From Streptomyces sp. NBC_00273 (GTDB taxonomy: Bacteria; Actinomycetota; Actinomycetes; Streptomycetales; Streptomycetaceae), in assembly GCF_036178145.1 (NCBI RefSeq), contig NZ_CP108067.1, positions 1,116,001 through 1,180,000 of the forward strand: a DNA stretch of 64,000 bases. The letters are read 5' to 3'. The notes under the pieces were generated by a model. The model worked only from the letters and a program-made list of their open reading frames with translations, had not been told where the DNA came from and did not search any database. The first letter of the stretch is position 1; every line of letters starts with the position of its first letter. The position numbers and the translations under genes are program-made. This document shows positions 30,088 to 37,842 of this stretch, piece after piece.

Positions 30088-30711
30088 TCACGTGTCGGCC
30101 CAGACGTCCCACCATTGCTGCGACTGGAAGTTCTTCTGCCACAGCTGGATGCGGGCTCCGTTGCCCACGACGTTCGCGTCGCGGTCCATGACGATGTTGC
30201 CGCCGCTGTAGAAGCGTGCGTTGTAGATCGCACGGTCGCCCGACGGGTGGGACCAGCTCTGCTGCGGGCTGTTGTTGCAGTCCCAGATCTGCACCTTGGT
30301 GCCGTTGCGGCCGCCGCCGCCCAGGTCTGCGTCCAGGCACTTGCCGGGGAAGCGGTAGCTCTCCAGCGCGCCGTTGTTCCAGAGGTACCAACGCTGCTGG
30401 GAGGTCCCGTTGCATTGCCAGACCTGGACGACCGTGCCGTTGCCGCCGCCGTTCGCGTCCACGTCCAGACACTGGGTGGTGGGGCGTTTGGCGAAGTCGT
30501 TGGTGATCCGCACGGGTTGGTTCAGCAACCGCTGTGGTGCGGCGACCGTCACGCCCTGCGGCGGTGCGGCCCAGTACACCGGCTGGGGTCCGGCCTGGGC
30601 CGCGGGTGCAGTCACACCGGTGGCATCGGCCCCGGCGGTACCGGTCAGAGCGGCGGCGAAGGCGACGGCGGCGGCTGCGACGACCGCCGCCGATCGGGTG
30701 GTACGAGGCAT
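30088..30711 (-). CDS. secreted ricin-type beta-trefoil lectin domain protein
   Basis: A 207-residue exported protein. A Sec signal (about 1-32) precedes a Pro-rich linker and a ricin-type trefoil from residue about 75, with QxW-type repeats QVWQC/SQQRW, QIWDC/PQQSW and QLWQK/SQQWW. The second and third repeats carry Cys residues typical of the fold. It should bind galactose- or xylose-containing polysaccharides outside the cell. ATG at 30711 follows GGAGAGAAC. There is no catalytic domain, so it is a stand-alone carbohydrate-binding protein or cofactor. Confidence 0.85.
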   Translation of the reverse strand: MPRTTRSAAVVAAAAVAFAAALTGTAGADATGVTAPAAQAGPQPVYWAAPPQGVTVAAPQRLLNQPVRITNDFAKRPTTQCLDVDANGGGNGTVVQVWQCNGTSQQRWYLWNNGALESYRFPGKCLDADLGGGGRNGTKVQIWDCNNSPQQSWSHPSGDRAIYNARFYSGGNIVMDRDANVVGNGARIQLWQKNFQSQQWWDVWADT

Positions 30712-30950
30712 GTTCTCTCCCAAGTCCTCGGGGGCATACCGGCGATGCGGCACCGGGCCGATGACGCCCGGCAGGTGCCGGCAAGCAGCTGAACACAGCC
30801 CGGCCCCTCTCTGTCAGAACGCCGATTCGGCCATGGAGGCTCGGACCGGCCCAGGTGCGCGGCGCGGGCGGTGCTGCGGCCCAGCGGTGTGACGGGCGGG
30901 CCGAGTCCGGAGAACGCGTACGTCACAGGGAGTTTCCCGCGGGCGCCGGA

Positions 30951-31844
30951 TCAGTCCTCGTAGTCGTACTTCACCCCGATGCCCAGGGTCCCCTGGGTCG
31001 GGAGGATCCCGGCGCCGACGATGTCGAGGACCGGCGGGAGGAGGAGGTCCGCGAGCCGGGCCGCTTCCTGCGGGGTCAGCTCCGACCACGGGCCCGAGGC
31101 GAGTTCGTCGGTGAGCTTCTCGACGCGGGTGCGCAGCGTCAGCCCCGCTCCGGTGGCCGCGCCGTCCTCGGCCAGCAGACCCCGGGAGGCGAGCCGCTCG
31201 CGGGCGGCGTTCCACTCGCCCGCGGACCACTGGCGGCTCTCGAACCACGGTGCCGGCGCGGCTCCCACGCCCGACTGCAGGACCAGGGACTCGACCGGGT
31301 CGAGGTGGTGGGCCTGCAGGGCGGCGAGGTGGCCGTCCCCGCGGTGCTCGCGCAGGATCGTCGCCGCGTGCCAGAGCACGGTGTGCGGTGCCGAGGGCCA
31401 GGGCAGGGCGGCGTTGGCGGCGGCCAGCGGGCGCCCGCCGGTGGTGACGGCCTCGGCGGCGCGCCGGGCGAGCCGGGCGGCCTCGGCCAGGTCCGGTGAG
31501 GCGGTGCGCTCGCCGAGCAGGGCGTGCAGGGAGCGGTCGGCGGCGACGGCCCGGGCCGCGAGCACCCGGGCGGGCGGGGCGGTGTGCCAGGAGCGTGCGA
31601 GGTAGTGGTCCACCATGCGCGGGCTGAAGCTGTAGAAGAGGGCGTTCACGAGCCCCGCTCCGGCCGGGCCCAGCGGTGCGGCCCGGTAGGCGAAGTACAT
31701 CGGCCACCGGTCGTCGGTGGCGTAGCCGAGCGCGCCGGCCTCCTCGTAGGCCTCGGGGGCGAAGTAGACGACGGCGTGGAGCGGTTCGAGCAGCTGCCAC
31801 AGCTGCCGGACCGTGCCCGGTGCGTGTGCGGTGTCGTAGGTCAT
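30951..31844 (-). CDS. SCO6745 family protein
   Basis: A 297-residue cytoplasmic protein of the actinobacterial SCO6745 family. The start MTYDTAHAPGTVRQLWQLLEPLHAVVYFAPEA and the motif NALFYSFSPRMVDHYLARSWHTA are family-typical, and the second half (WSAGEWNAARERLASRGLL) has a MarR-like winged-helix look. Function is unknown; it may be a regulator or ligand-binding protein. The terminus LGIGVKYDYED is conserved. It is monocistronic and divergent from the dimethylformamidase-like gene. Confidence 0.75.
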   Translation of the reverse strand: MTYDTAHAPGTVRQLWQLLEPLHAVVYFAPEAYEEAGALGYATDDRWPMYFAYRAAPLGPAGAGLVNALFYSFSPRMVDHYLARSWHTAPPARVLAARAVAADRSLHALLGERTASPDLAEAARLARRAAEAVTTGGRPLAAANAALPWPSAPHTVLWHAATILREHRGDGHLAALQAHHLDPVESLVLQSGVGAAPAPWFESRQWSAGEWNAARERLASRGLLAEDGAATGAGLTLRTRVEKLTDELASGPWSELTPQEAARLADLLLPPVLDIVGAGILPTQGTLGIGVKYDYED

Positions 31845-32002
31845 CTCGCGTTCCCCCGAGGTCGGTTGGTGGCCGGAACAACTGGGGGTCAGCCTAGGCC
31901 GTCTCCTTCGGATCTTGCCGGGCCGGCCAGATCCGAAAGAGACGACGTGGGGGGTGTCCGTCGAGCAGCCAGGCCGGTGGAGGTCTGGGCCAGAGCATCA
32001 CA

Positions 32003-32008
32003 TAGCGT
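32003..32008 (+). promoter_or_regulatory. -10 element TAGCGT, leaderless start
   Basis: TAGCGT ends seven bases before the ATG at 32016 and no ribosome binding site is visible, predicting a leaderless transcript. Confidence 0.4.
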
Positions 32009-32015
32009 GCACTCC

Positions 32016-33665
32016 ATGCATCAGATGTACTCGGCCGGACCCGGATCGGACGGCGAAGACGCAGGCAGGCGGCGCTTCCTCGCGATCGCGACGGGGGCGG
32101 CCACGGCTGCGGGGTTCGGGGTCCTGGCCGGTTGCGCGAACGGCGACGGCGACCGTACCGGCGAATCCGGATCCGGGACGGCGCCGCGATCCGCGGCGGC
32201 GTCGGAGTCCGCCGCGCCGGGCAAGAGGCCGCCGGCGGCCGCGGCGCGGGGTCTCGACGTCAAGGCCGAGAACGCCCGCCCGGGCCACGCCGACTGGCCG
32301 GTGGACAAGGCCGGCCCGGCGCGGGCCATCGAGGGGTTCGCGGACAAGGTCAGCGTCCTGCCCGGCGAGTCCTTCGGGCTGCACGTGTCGACGACCGCAC
32401 CCCGGTTCACCGTCTCCGCCTACCGGATGGGCTGGTACGGCGGGGCCCGGGCGCGGCTGGTGTGGCGCTCCGAGGCCCTGCCCGGGGTCCGGCAGCCGGA
32501 GCACACGGTGGACGCCGCGACCAGGATGGTCCGCACCCGGTGGACCCGTACCGCCACGGTCGAGACGAAGGACTGGCCGGAGGGCAGCTACCTGCTGCGG
32601 CTGGACGCGCAGGGCGGCGAGGGCCGGCGGTTCGTGCCGATCACCGTGCGGTCCGCGGTGACCGCCGGTCGTACGGTCGTGGTCAACGCGGTAACCACCT
32701 GGCAGGCGTACAACCGGTGGGGCGGCTACGGCAGCTACGACGGCCCAAGCGGCGGCTTCGCCTCCCGCTCGCTCGCCGTGAGCTTCGACCGGCCGTACGA
32801 GTACGACGACGGCGCGGGCCTGTTCCTGGTCTACGAGGCCCCGCTGATCGCGCTGGCCGAGCGGCTCGGCATACCCCTCGCCTACACGACCACCACCGAC
32901 GTGGCACGGGAGAAGCGGCTCCTGGAGGGAGCGGCGGCGGTGCTCTCGCTCGGGCACGACGAGTACTGGTCGCCGGAGCAGCGCGCCCATTTCACGGCCG
33001 CCCGCGACGCCGGCACCAACATCGCGGTCCTGGGCGCGAACTGCTGCTACCGCCGGATCCGGCTGGAGCCCTCCGACCTGGGGCCGGACCGCACGCTGGT
33101 CTGCTACAAGTCGTCCTACGAGCAGGACCCGGGCTTCAAGCGCGGCCAGCCCGCGACGGTGGACTTCCGCTCCGTGCCCGGTGCGGACCCGGAGAGCTCG
33201 CTGCTCGGCGTGATCTACGACGGCTACCCGGTGGACGCCCCGTACGTGGTCACCAACCCCGGGCACTGGCTCTTCGAGGGCACCGGGGCGCAGGCGGGCG
33301 AACGTTTCGAGCACCTGGTCGGGGTCGAGTACGACAAGGTGGACACCAGCTTCCCGACGCCCCGGCCGATCGAGATCCTGGCCCACTCCCCCGTGGTGTG
33401 CGAGGGGCGACCCAGCCACCAGGACACGGCCTACTACACGGTGGCGAGCGGGGCGGGGGTGTTCGCGACCGGCACGATGCGGTGGGTGGAGGCCCTCGAC
33501 GCGACCGGCGACGGCCGCAGCGGACGCAACCACGGTCTGGACGCGCGCTCGGGAGCGCTGACCACCCGGGTGACGGAGAACCTCCTGCGGGTGTTCGCGG
33601 CGGGACCGGCCGGACGGACGCACCCGGCGCAGGACAACGTCAAGGCGGTGTACGGGCGTTCGTGA
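32016..33665 (+). CDS. N,N-dimethylformamidase beta subunit-like Tat lipoprotein
   Basis: A 549-residue exported protein. A twin-arginine signal with lipobox (GRRRFLAIA, VLAGCANG) indicates a lipoprotein, followed by a disordered Ser/Ala segment. From residue about 75 the fold matches the beta-subunit-like domain of N,N-dimethylformamidase: SVLPGESFGLHVSTTAPRFTVSAYRMGWYGGARA, a central NAVTTWQAYNRWGGYGSYDG, and LSLGHDEYWSPEQRAHF. Enzymes of this type hydrolyse amides, but many members are of unknown activity. ATG at 32016 has no ribosome binding site and sits 7 nt after a -10 element. An in-frame ATG at 32025 is possible. It is divergent from the SCO6745 gene. Confidence 0.78.
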   Translation: MHQMYSAGPGSDGEDAGRRRFLAIATGAATAAGFGVLAGCANGDGDRTGESGSGTAPRSAAASESAAPGKRPPAAAARGLDVKAENARPGHADWPVDKAGPARAIEGFADKVSVLPGESFGLHVSTTAPRFTVSAYRMGWYGGARARLVWRSEALPGVRQPEHTVDAATRMVRTRWTRTATVETKDWPEGSYLLRLDAQGGEGRRFVPITVRSAVTAGRTVVVNAVTTWQAYNRWGGYGSYDGPSGGFASRSLAVSFDRPYEYDDGAGLFLVYEAPLIALAERLGIPLAYTTTTDVAREKRLLEGAAAVLSLGHDEYWSPEQRAHFTAARDAGTNIAVLGANCCYRRIRLEPSDLGPDRTLVCYKSSYEQDPGFKRGQPATVDFRSVPGADPESSLLGVIYDGYPVDAPYVVTNPGHWLFEGTGAQAGERFEHLVGVEYDKVDTSFPTPRPIEILAHSPVVCEGRPSHQDTAYYTVASGAGVFATGTMRWVEALDATGDGRSGRNHGLDARSGALTTRVTENLLRVFAAGPAGRTHPAQDNVKAVYGRS

Positions 33666-33722
33666 GCCGATGGGCACGGCCGGGCAGCGGGCGGGCAGCG
33701 GGCGGGTCCGGGTCGAAGAAGG

Positions 33723-33752
33723 TGGACTTCGCCCGAACGGGGTGTTTAGGAT
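33723..33752 (+). promoter_or_regulatory. putative promoter of the VOC gene
   Basis: TGGACT (33723-33728) and TAGGAT (33747-33752) are separated by 18 bp, about 80 bp before the VOC start. The match is modest. Confidence 0.35.
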
Positions 33753-33833
33753 CGTGATCACGGCATCGCGTGTCGGTCACCGACCGGGTGAGGCATGGAG
33801 GTGCCGTGACGTGCCTTTCGGAGGCATTCACTC

Positions 33834-34232
33834 ATGTCCGTCCATCTGAACCACACGATCGTCCACTCCCGTGACAACCGGGAGTCCGCCACCTTCCTGG
33901 CCCATGTCCTCGGCCTGGAGGTCGGGACCGAGTGGGGACCCTTCATCCCCGTGGAGACCGGGAACGGCGTCACCCTGGACTTCGCGACCGTCCCGGCCGA
34001 TTCCATGACCCCGCAGCACTACGCGTTCCTCCTCTCGGAGGAGGAGTTCGACGTGGCGTTCGAGAAGATCCGGTCGGCGCGGGCCCCGTACTTCGCCGAC
34101 CCGCACGGCCGGCACCCCGGCGAGATCAACCACAACGACGGTGGCCGCGGGGTGTACTTCACGGACCCGAGCGGCCACGTAATGGAGATCATCACGCGCC
34201 CGTACGGCTACCAGGAGCCGGGCGCCGCGTAG
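33834..34232 (+). CDS. VOC family (glyoxalase/dioxygenase fold) protein
   Basis: A 132-residue protein of two beta-alpha-beta-beta-beta modules. The start MSVHLNHTIVHSRDNRESATFLAHVLGL includes the first metal-binding His, and YFTDPSGHVMEIITRPYGY the last Glu of the VOC metal site. It probably binds a divalent metal and acts on, or sequesters, a small molecule. ATG at 33834 is preceded by GGAGGCATTCACTC. It is the only gene of its transcript and is convergent with the split repeat gene. Confidence 0.85.
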   Translation: MSVHLNHTIVHSRDNRESATFLAHVLGLEVGTEWGPFIPVETGNGVTLDFATVPADSMTPQHYAFLLSEEEFDVAFEKIRSARAPYFADPHGRHPGEINHNDGGRGVYFTDPSGHVMEIITRPYGYQEPGAA

Positions 34233-34257
34233 CCCTCGGCCGGGCCGACGGTCCCTC

Positions 34258-34866
34258 TCACGGCCCCGGGGCGGTCATCCGGTCCATGACGGCCACCGGG
34301 AGCGCCGGGTTCCTGGCCGCGGCCCCCGCCGTGTCCTCGTCGTCGAGCAGTGCGACGAGGACGGGTACGGGCACCCGTGGGTGCCGCGCCGCCATCGCGC
34401 GCACCCCGCCGTCCGGATCGTCGAGCATCCGTACCACCGAGTCCGGCGACAGCCGGGGGTCGGTGGCGGCGCGCAGCCGCACCTCGGCGTCCTCGTCCCC
34501 GCTGAACCGTTCCACCAGAGCGGGCGTCGAGTCCGGGTCGTCGAGGGCCAGTTGCCGCAGCCGCGGGTGCGGGTGGTCGGCGTACCGGAGCAGGTCGCGC
34601 CGCGGGAAGTTCGGGTGCCCGTAGGGCCGGTCGGGGGTGGAGTAGCTCCCGTTCCACCACTGCCACACCTCCAGCAGCACGTCCGCCGGAGCATCGTCGC
34701 ACCGCTCGGCGAGGAAGAGCCGTACGACCCGGTCCTCGTCCCGGGCCAGCCGCTCCACCACGTCCGGCGGCAGCCGCCGGGCCGTCGCGACGCTGCTGCG
34801 CAGCAGGAGGTGCGCAGAGGCCGCGAGGCGGCGCACGGCCTCCTCGTCCTCGTGCAGTGCCACCAC
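34258..34866 (-). CDS. C-terminal half of a split LRV/HEAT-repeat protein
   Basis: This frame (202 codons from GTG 34866) is in the same reading frame as the preceding half and is separated from it by a single TGA at 34867-34869. It contains alpha-helical repeats with DP/DD turns (RLARDEDRVVRLFLAERCDDAPADVLLEVW, HPHPRLRQLALDDPDSTPALVERFSGDEDAEVRLRAATD). Repeats of this leucine-rich variant type form solenoid scaffolds for protein contacts. The frame start lacks a ribosome binding site and sits directly on the stop, so independent translation is doubtful. Either the whole gene is a nonsense pseudogene, or the TGA is read through. Confidence 0.65.
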   Translation of the reverse strand: MVALHEDEEAVRRLAASAHLLLRSSVATARRLPPDVVERLARDEDRVVRLFLAERCDDAPADVLLEVWQWWNGSYSTPDRPYGHPNFPRRDLLRYADHPHPRLRQLALDDPDSTPALVERFSGDEDAEVRLRAATDPRLSPDSVVRMLDDPDGGVRAMAARHPRVPVPVLVALLDDEDTAGAAARNPALPVAVMDRMTAPGP

Positions 34867-35775
34867 TCACGCGATCGGATGCCGCGTCGTCCGCGGGTCG
34901 ATGGCGACCGGTACGGCGGCCCGCTGCTCCTCCGTCAGCTCGGGGCGCGTGGACACGGCGAGGCGTACGTCTTCCTCGGGATCGGCGGCGAGTACGGCGA
35001 CCAGATCGGGGTCCAGGTAGGGGTTGCGGGCCAGGTTCCGGCGCAGCCGGGGGTCCGCGTCAACGCAGAGCCGCAGGGCGAGGTCGCGATCCAGCCGGTG
35101 ACCCTCGACGAGGTGGCCCGCCCCGTGCGCGGCGTCGTAGAACTCCGCCGTGAGCGGCACCTCCTCGTGCCGGGCGAGCGTGACCGCGGTCCGCACGGCG
35201 GGGTCGGGGTCCGCCATCAGCCGTGCGCGGGTCCCTTCGTCGAGGTCCCGCCAGCCGGCTTCGCACGCAGCGGCCCGCACCCGCGGGAGCGGATCCGCCA
35301 GCAGGGCGACGCGCAGCGGGAGGGGCAGTGCGGGCAGCATCAAGGCCAGCTCCTCCCGGACCGGACCGAAGGGGTCCGCGGCCAGCGTCCCGTACGCCTC
35401 CCGCGTCAGCCCCCGCCCGGCCATGGCCGCGGCCTGGAGCACCAGCTCGCGCCGGGCACCGCTGGATTCGCCGAGCACCAGCCGTGACCACTGGGCGGCG
35501 CAGAGCCCGCGGGATGCGGGCCATTCGGCGAGCCGGCCGCGGACCCGCCGGTCCGGGTGGTCGACCGCGGCGTCGAGGACGGCGGACGGCAGGTCGCGCC
35601 GCGCCAGGACGTACGGGGCCATGTCCAGGTCCAACAGCCGGATCCGGACGCGGTCCGGTGCGGCCGCGTTGAGGCTCAGCCCTTGGAACCAGGCTTGCCG
35701 CAGCCCCGGCCCGGCTTCCGGCCCCCAGTCCCGGTCCGGCCACCGGTCGTCGCAGTGTCGTACGTCTGTCCCCAT
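34867..35775 (-). CDS. N-terminal half of a split LRV/HEAT-repeat protein, ends at an in-frame TGA
   Basis: A 302-residue frame from ATG 35775. The opening DRDWGPEAGPGLRQAWFQGLSLNAAAP is followed by helical repeats (LDMAPYVLARRDLPSAVLDAAVDHPDRRVRGRLAEW, LAADPEEDVRLAVSTRPELTEEQRAAV). It ends DPRTTRHPIA followed by TGA, then continues VVALHEDEEAVRRLAAS in the same frame. In such proteins the position next to VVALHED is, in my recollection, usually Trp, so TGG to TGA is the simplest change. The two halves total about 500 residues, the expected family size. A Thg1-like gene is divergent from it. Confidence 0.7.
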   Translation of the reverse strand: MGTDVRHCDDRWPDRDWGPEAGPGLRQAWFQGLSLNAAAPDRVRIRLLDLDMAPYVLARRDLPSAVLDAAVDHPDRRVRGRLAEWPASRGLCAAQWSRLVLGESSGARRELVLQAAAMAGRGLTREAYGTLAADPFGPVREELALMLPALPLPLRVALLADPLPRVRAAACEAGWRDLDEGTRARLMADPDPAVRTAVTLARHEEVPLTAEFYDAAHGAGHLVEGHRLDRDLALRLCVDADPRLRRNLARNPYLDPDLVAVLAADPEEDVRLAVSTRPELTEEQRAAVPVAIDPRTTRHPIA

Positions 35776-35802
35776 CCGAAGGACGGTAGACGATGCTCGG
35801 CG

Positions 35803-35844
35803 TACCCGTGCCCGGGTGCCCGTGTCCGGGTGCCCGTGTCCGGG
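35803..35844 (+). repeat. three tandem 14-bp repeats in a divergent spacer
   Basis: TGCCCGTGTCCGGG occurs exactly at 35817-35830 and 35831-35844 and, with two changes, at 35803-35816. The repeats lie in the 190-bp spacer between the divergent split-repeat and Thg1-like genes and could carry a regulatory protein in tandem. Confidence 0.75.
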
Positions 35845-35966
35845 TGCACCTCGGCGCGGGTCCGTACCCCGGACACCCGCGGCGGTGGACGACCCCGGAG
35901 GATGTCCTCGTGAGCCGCGCCGACCGCGTCCGTGCGGGCGGCGGGGCGTCGAGGGAGGGACACGCC

Positions 35967-36752
35967 ATGTCGGACAACACCCCGCTGGGTGATCGGATGA
36001 AGCGCTACGAGGCGGTGCACCGTGCGGTCCTGCCGCGCCGCACCTACACGCTGCTGCGGGTGGACGGCCGCGCCTTCCACACCTACATGCGCGGCGCGGC
36101 CCGGCCGTTCGACGAGGCCTTCATGGCCGACATGGACGCCGTCGCCGAGGCTCTCTGCGCGGAGATCGCCGGAGCGCAGTTCTCGTACGCCCAGTCCGAC
36201 GAGATCAGCGTCCTCTACACCGACTTCGACAGTCCGGGCACCGAGCCCTGGTTCGGCGGCGTGGTCGCCAAACAGCTGTCGGTCGCCGCGTCGCTGGCCA
36301 CGGCCGTCCTGAACGAACGCCGGCCGGGCAAGCGCGCCTTGTTCGACGCCCGCCTGTTCACGATCTCCGATCCGATCGAGGTCGCGAACTACTTCTTGTG
36401 GCGGCAGCGGGACGCCGTGCGCAACAGCATCAGCATGGCCGCGCAGGCGCACTTCCCCCACGAGCGCCTCCAGGGCGTCTCCTCCGGCGGCCTGCAGGAA
36501 CTGCTGTGGTCGCAGGCCGGGGTCAACTGGAGCGAGTACCCGGACGGCTGCAAGCGGGGGCGGGTCGCCGTACGCCTGACCGGTGAACGGGAGACGGCCT
36601 ACGTCGACCGGCGCACGGGCCGGGAGGAAACCACCACCGCGGTCCGCTCCTGGTGGGAAACCTCGGCCGCGCCGCACTTCACCACGAGCGCCGAGGGCTG
36701 GCTGGCCGCCACGATCCCGATGATGCCGAGCTTCGCGCCGGCCGCCGTCTGA
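35967..36752 (+). CDS. Thg1-like tRNA(His) guanylyltransferase / 3'-5' polymerase
   Basis: A 261-residue member of the Thg1 superfamily, which adds nucleotides in the 3'-to-5' direction to tRNA ends. The palm-like metal motif is LLRVDGRAFHTYMRG (first Asp about residue 29), and the second acidic pair lies in SYAQSDEISVLYTDF. A later NYFLWRQRDAVRNSISMAA block is typical. Bacterial Thg1-like proteins usually repair 5'-truncated tRNAs rather than adding the extra G of tRNA-His, so either role is possible. GAGGGAGGGA precedes ATG 35967. It is followed by a terminator and, convergently, by a tRNA-Trp gene. Confidence 0.9.
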   Translation: MSDNTPLGDRMKRYEAVHRAVLPRRTYTLLRVDGRAFHTYMRGAARPFDEAFMADMDAVAEALCAEIAGAQFSYAQSDEISVLYTDFDSPGTEPWFGGVVAKQLSVAASLATAVLNERRPGKRALFDARLFTISDPIEVANYFLWRQRDAVRNSISMAAQAHFPHERLQGVSSGGLQELLWSQAGVNWSEYPDGCKRGRVAVRLTGERETAYVDRRTGREETTTAVRSWWETSAAPHFTTSAEGWLAATIPMMPSFAPAAV

Positions 36753-36777
36753 TGGCGGCCGGTCCGGGGAAACGGCG

Positions 36778-36812
36778 ACGCCCGGCCGGGAGTCGTGCTC
36801 TCGGCCGGGCGT
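36778..36812. terminator. hairpin between Thg1-like gene and tRNA-Trp
   Basis: ACGCCCGGCCG and CGGCCGGGCGT form a perfect 11-bp stem with a 13-nt loop, 25 bp after the thg1-like stop. It can terminate both the gene and the convergent tRNA. Confidence 0.7.
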
Positions 36813-36838
36813 TCTCGACGAGCGTGCCGTCGGTGTTG

Positions 36839-36912
36839 CAGGGGCGGCAGGATTCGAACCTGCGGCCTTCGGTTTTGGAGACCGGCGCTCTGACCAGCTG
36901 AGCTACACCCCT
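36839..36912 (-). tRNA. tRNA-Trp (anticodon CCA), atypical anticodon stem
   Basis: Folding of the 74-nt minus-strand sequence gives a 7-bp acceptor (one G-U), a 4-bp D stem, an anticodon loop CTCCAAA with CCA, and a 5-bp T stem with TTCGAAT loop. Discriminator G73 fits Trp. The CCA end is not encoded. The anticodon stem pairs only at 28-42 through 31-39; 27-43 is a C-A mismatch, leaving four base pairs. An upstream minus-strand TTGATT (plus 36953-36958) with TGTCAT 19 bp downstream could be the promoter. Whether another tRNA-Trp gene exists outside this window cannot be seen. Confidence 0.9.
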
Positions 36913-37233
36913 TCGGTGGGACCAACCATGACACGAACGGGCCCGGAGATCCAATCAATTCCTCGCCCGACCGGGTACGAGTCCTTCCCCGGAGTAGGTT
37001 CTGACGGTGGGCCACGCGCCGATCACCAGAGGACTCGCCCGGAACGAGGCCCTGGTCCTGCCGGGCCTCCCCTCCGACGACACCGACGCCGACAGCGCCG
37101 ACGCCGACGCCTGTGGGCAAGACGCCCCCGTGCGGCCCCGAGGGCGGCGACGCAGCGCCGGGCGGGCGCGGGTGGCGAGCCCGCGGGGTGTGGAGGATCG
37201 TGGTGAGGGGACCCGTGGAGCGGAGGTTCCGTC
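36913..37233. other. intergenic stretch with no convincing gene
   Basis: The DNA holds the tRNA promoter region on the left. A GTG at about 37007 opens a plus-strand frame rich in Asp/Ala (DTDADSADADA) that runs into the next gene in another frame; its codon pattern becomes poor after 40 codons. I do not support it as a gene. Confidence 0.4.
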
Positions 37234-37734
37234 ATGCCCCGAAGTCGACGACCGGGGCGGGTGCGGGGCTCGCTCCTCGCGCTCGCGCTCCTCGCGCCCG
37301 CCCTGCTGGGCGCGGCCCCGGGCGGCTCGGGCGAGACGATCTCCCTCTCCGGGAACGGGCCCGGCCAGCGGCTCGACGTCACGTTGACGCAGGTGGTGGA
37401 CCCGGCGACCCCCGCAGGTCCGGAGCCCACCGGGAGCGACCGGCTCGTCGCGACGCGCTTCCGCCTGGAGAACACCGGGACCGCCGTCTACCAGGACTCC
37501 CCCGCACCGGCCGCGCACCTACTGGACTCCGCCGGGCAGCGGTACACCGGCGACGACGCCCCCACCACCGCCGGGCCGGCCTTCCCCGAGACCGTCACCC
37601 TCGATCCCGGCGGCGCGGCGGAGGGCTTCATCACCTTCCGGCTCCCGGCGGACGCCGAGCCGGCCGCGGTCCAGTTCGCCCTGAACACCGGCCTCTCCGA
37701 CGACGTCGGCCAGTGGAGCCTGCCGCTCCCGTAG
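37234..37734 (+). CDS. secreted hypothetical protein (DUF4352-like beta fold)
   Basis: A 166-residue exported protein with a Sec signal ending near residue 28, then a beta-rich domain (LDVTLTQVVDPATPA, RLVATRFRLENTGTAVYQDSP, VTLDPGGAAEGFITFRLPADAEPAAVQFAL) resembling the immunoglobulin-like DUF4352 proteins often found on actinobacterial cell surfaces. No lipobox is present, so it is soluble or loosely bound. GGAGG precedes ATG 37234. Function unknown. Confidence 0.7.
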   Translation: MPRSRRPGRVRGSLLALALLAPALLGAAPGGSGETISLSGNGPGQRLDVTLTQVVDPATPAGPEPTGSDRLVATRFRLENTGTAVYQDSPAPAAHLLDSAGQRYTGDDAPTTAGPAFPETVTLDPGGAAEGFITFRLPADAEPAAVQFALNTGLSDDVGQWSLPLP

Positions 37735-37764
37735 CGGGCGGGTTTCGGCCGCCCTCTTGACCGC

Positions 37765-37780
37765 TCTGGTCCAGACCAAT
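37765..37780 (+). promoter_or_regulatory. DasR-type operator (dre-like) in the chitinase promoter
   Basis: TCTGGTCCAGACCAAT matches the DasR consensus ACTGGTCTAGACCACT at 13 of 16 positions and keeps the core TGGTC-AGACCA. It lies between TTGACC (37757-37762) and AATAGT (about 37778), the likely promoter elements, so repression by DasR in the absence of N-acetylglucosamine signals is expected. Confidence 0.8.
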
Positions 37781-37842
37781 AGTTTCCGGCATGCACAGCG
37801 CACGCGCACACGCCCCGCTCCCCGCATCCGCAAAGGAAGCCC

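Noticed and set aside
30711..30951. Small gene between ricin lectin and SCO6745 genes
   Set aside because: No frame with a start, ribosome binding site and coding composition.
36839..36912. tRNA-Trp as a suppressor tRNA with UCA anticodon
   Set aside because: The anticodon is clearly CCA; any UGA reading would need wobble, not an altered anticodon.
37007..37387. 126-codon plus frame before the secreted protein
   Set aside because: Coding pattern fails after 40 codons and it overlaps the better-supported gene.
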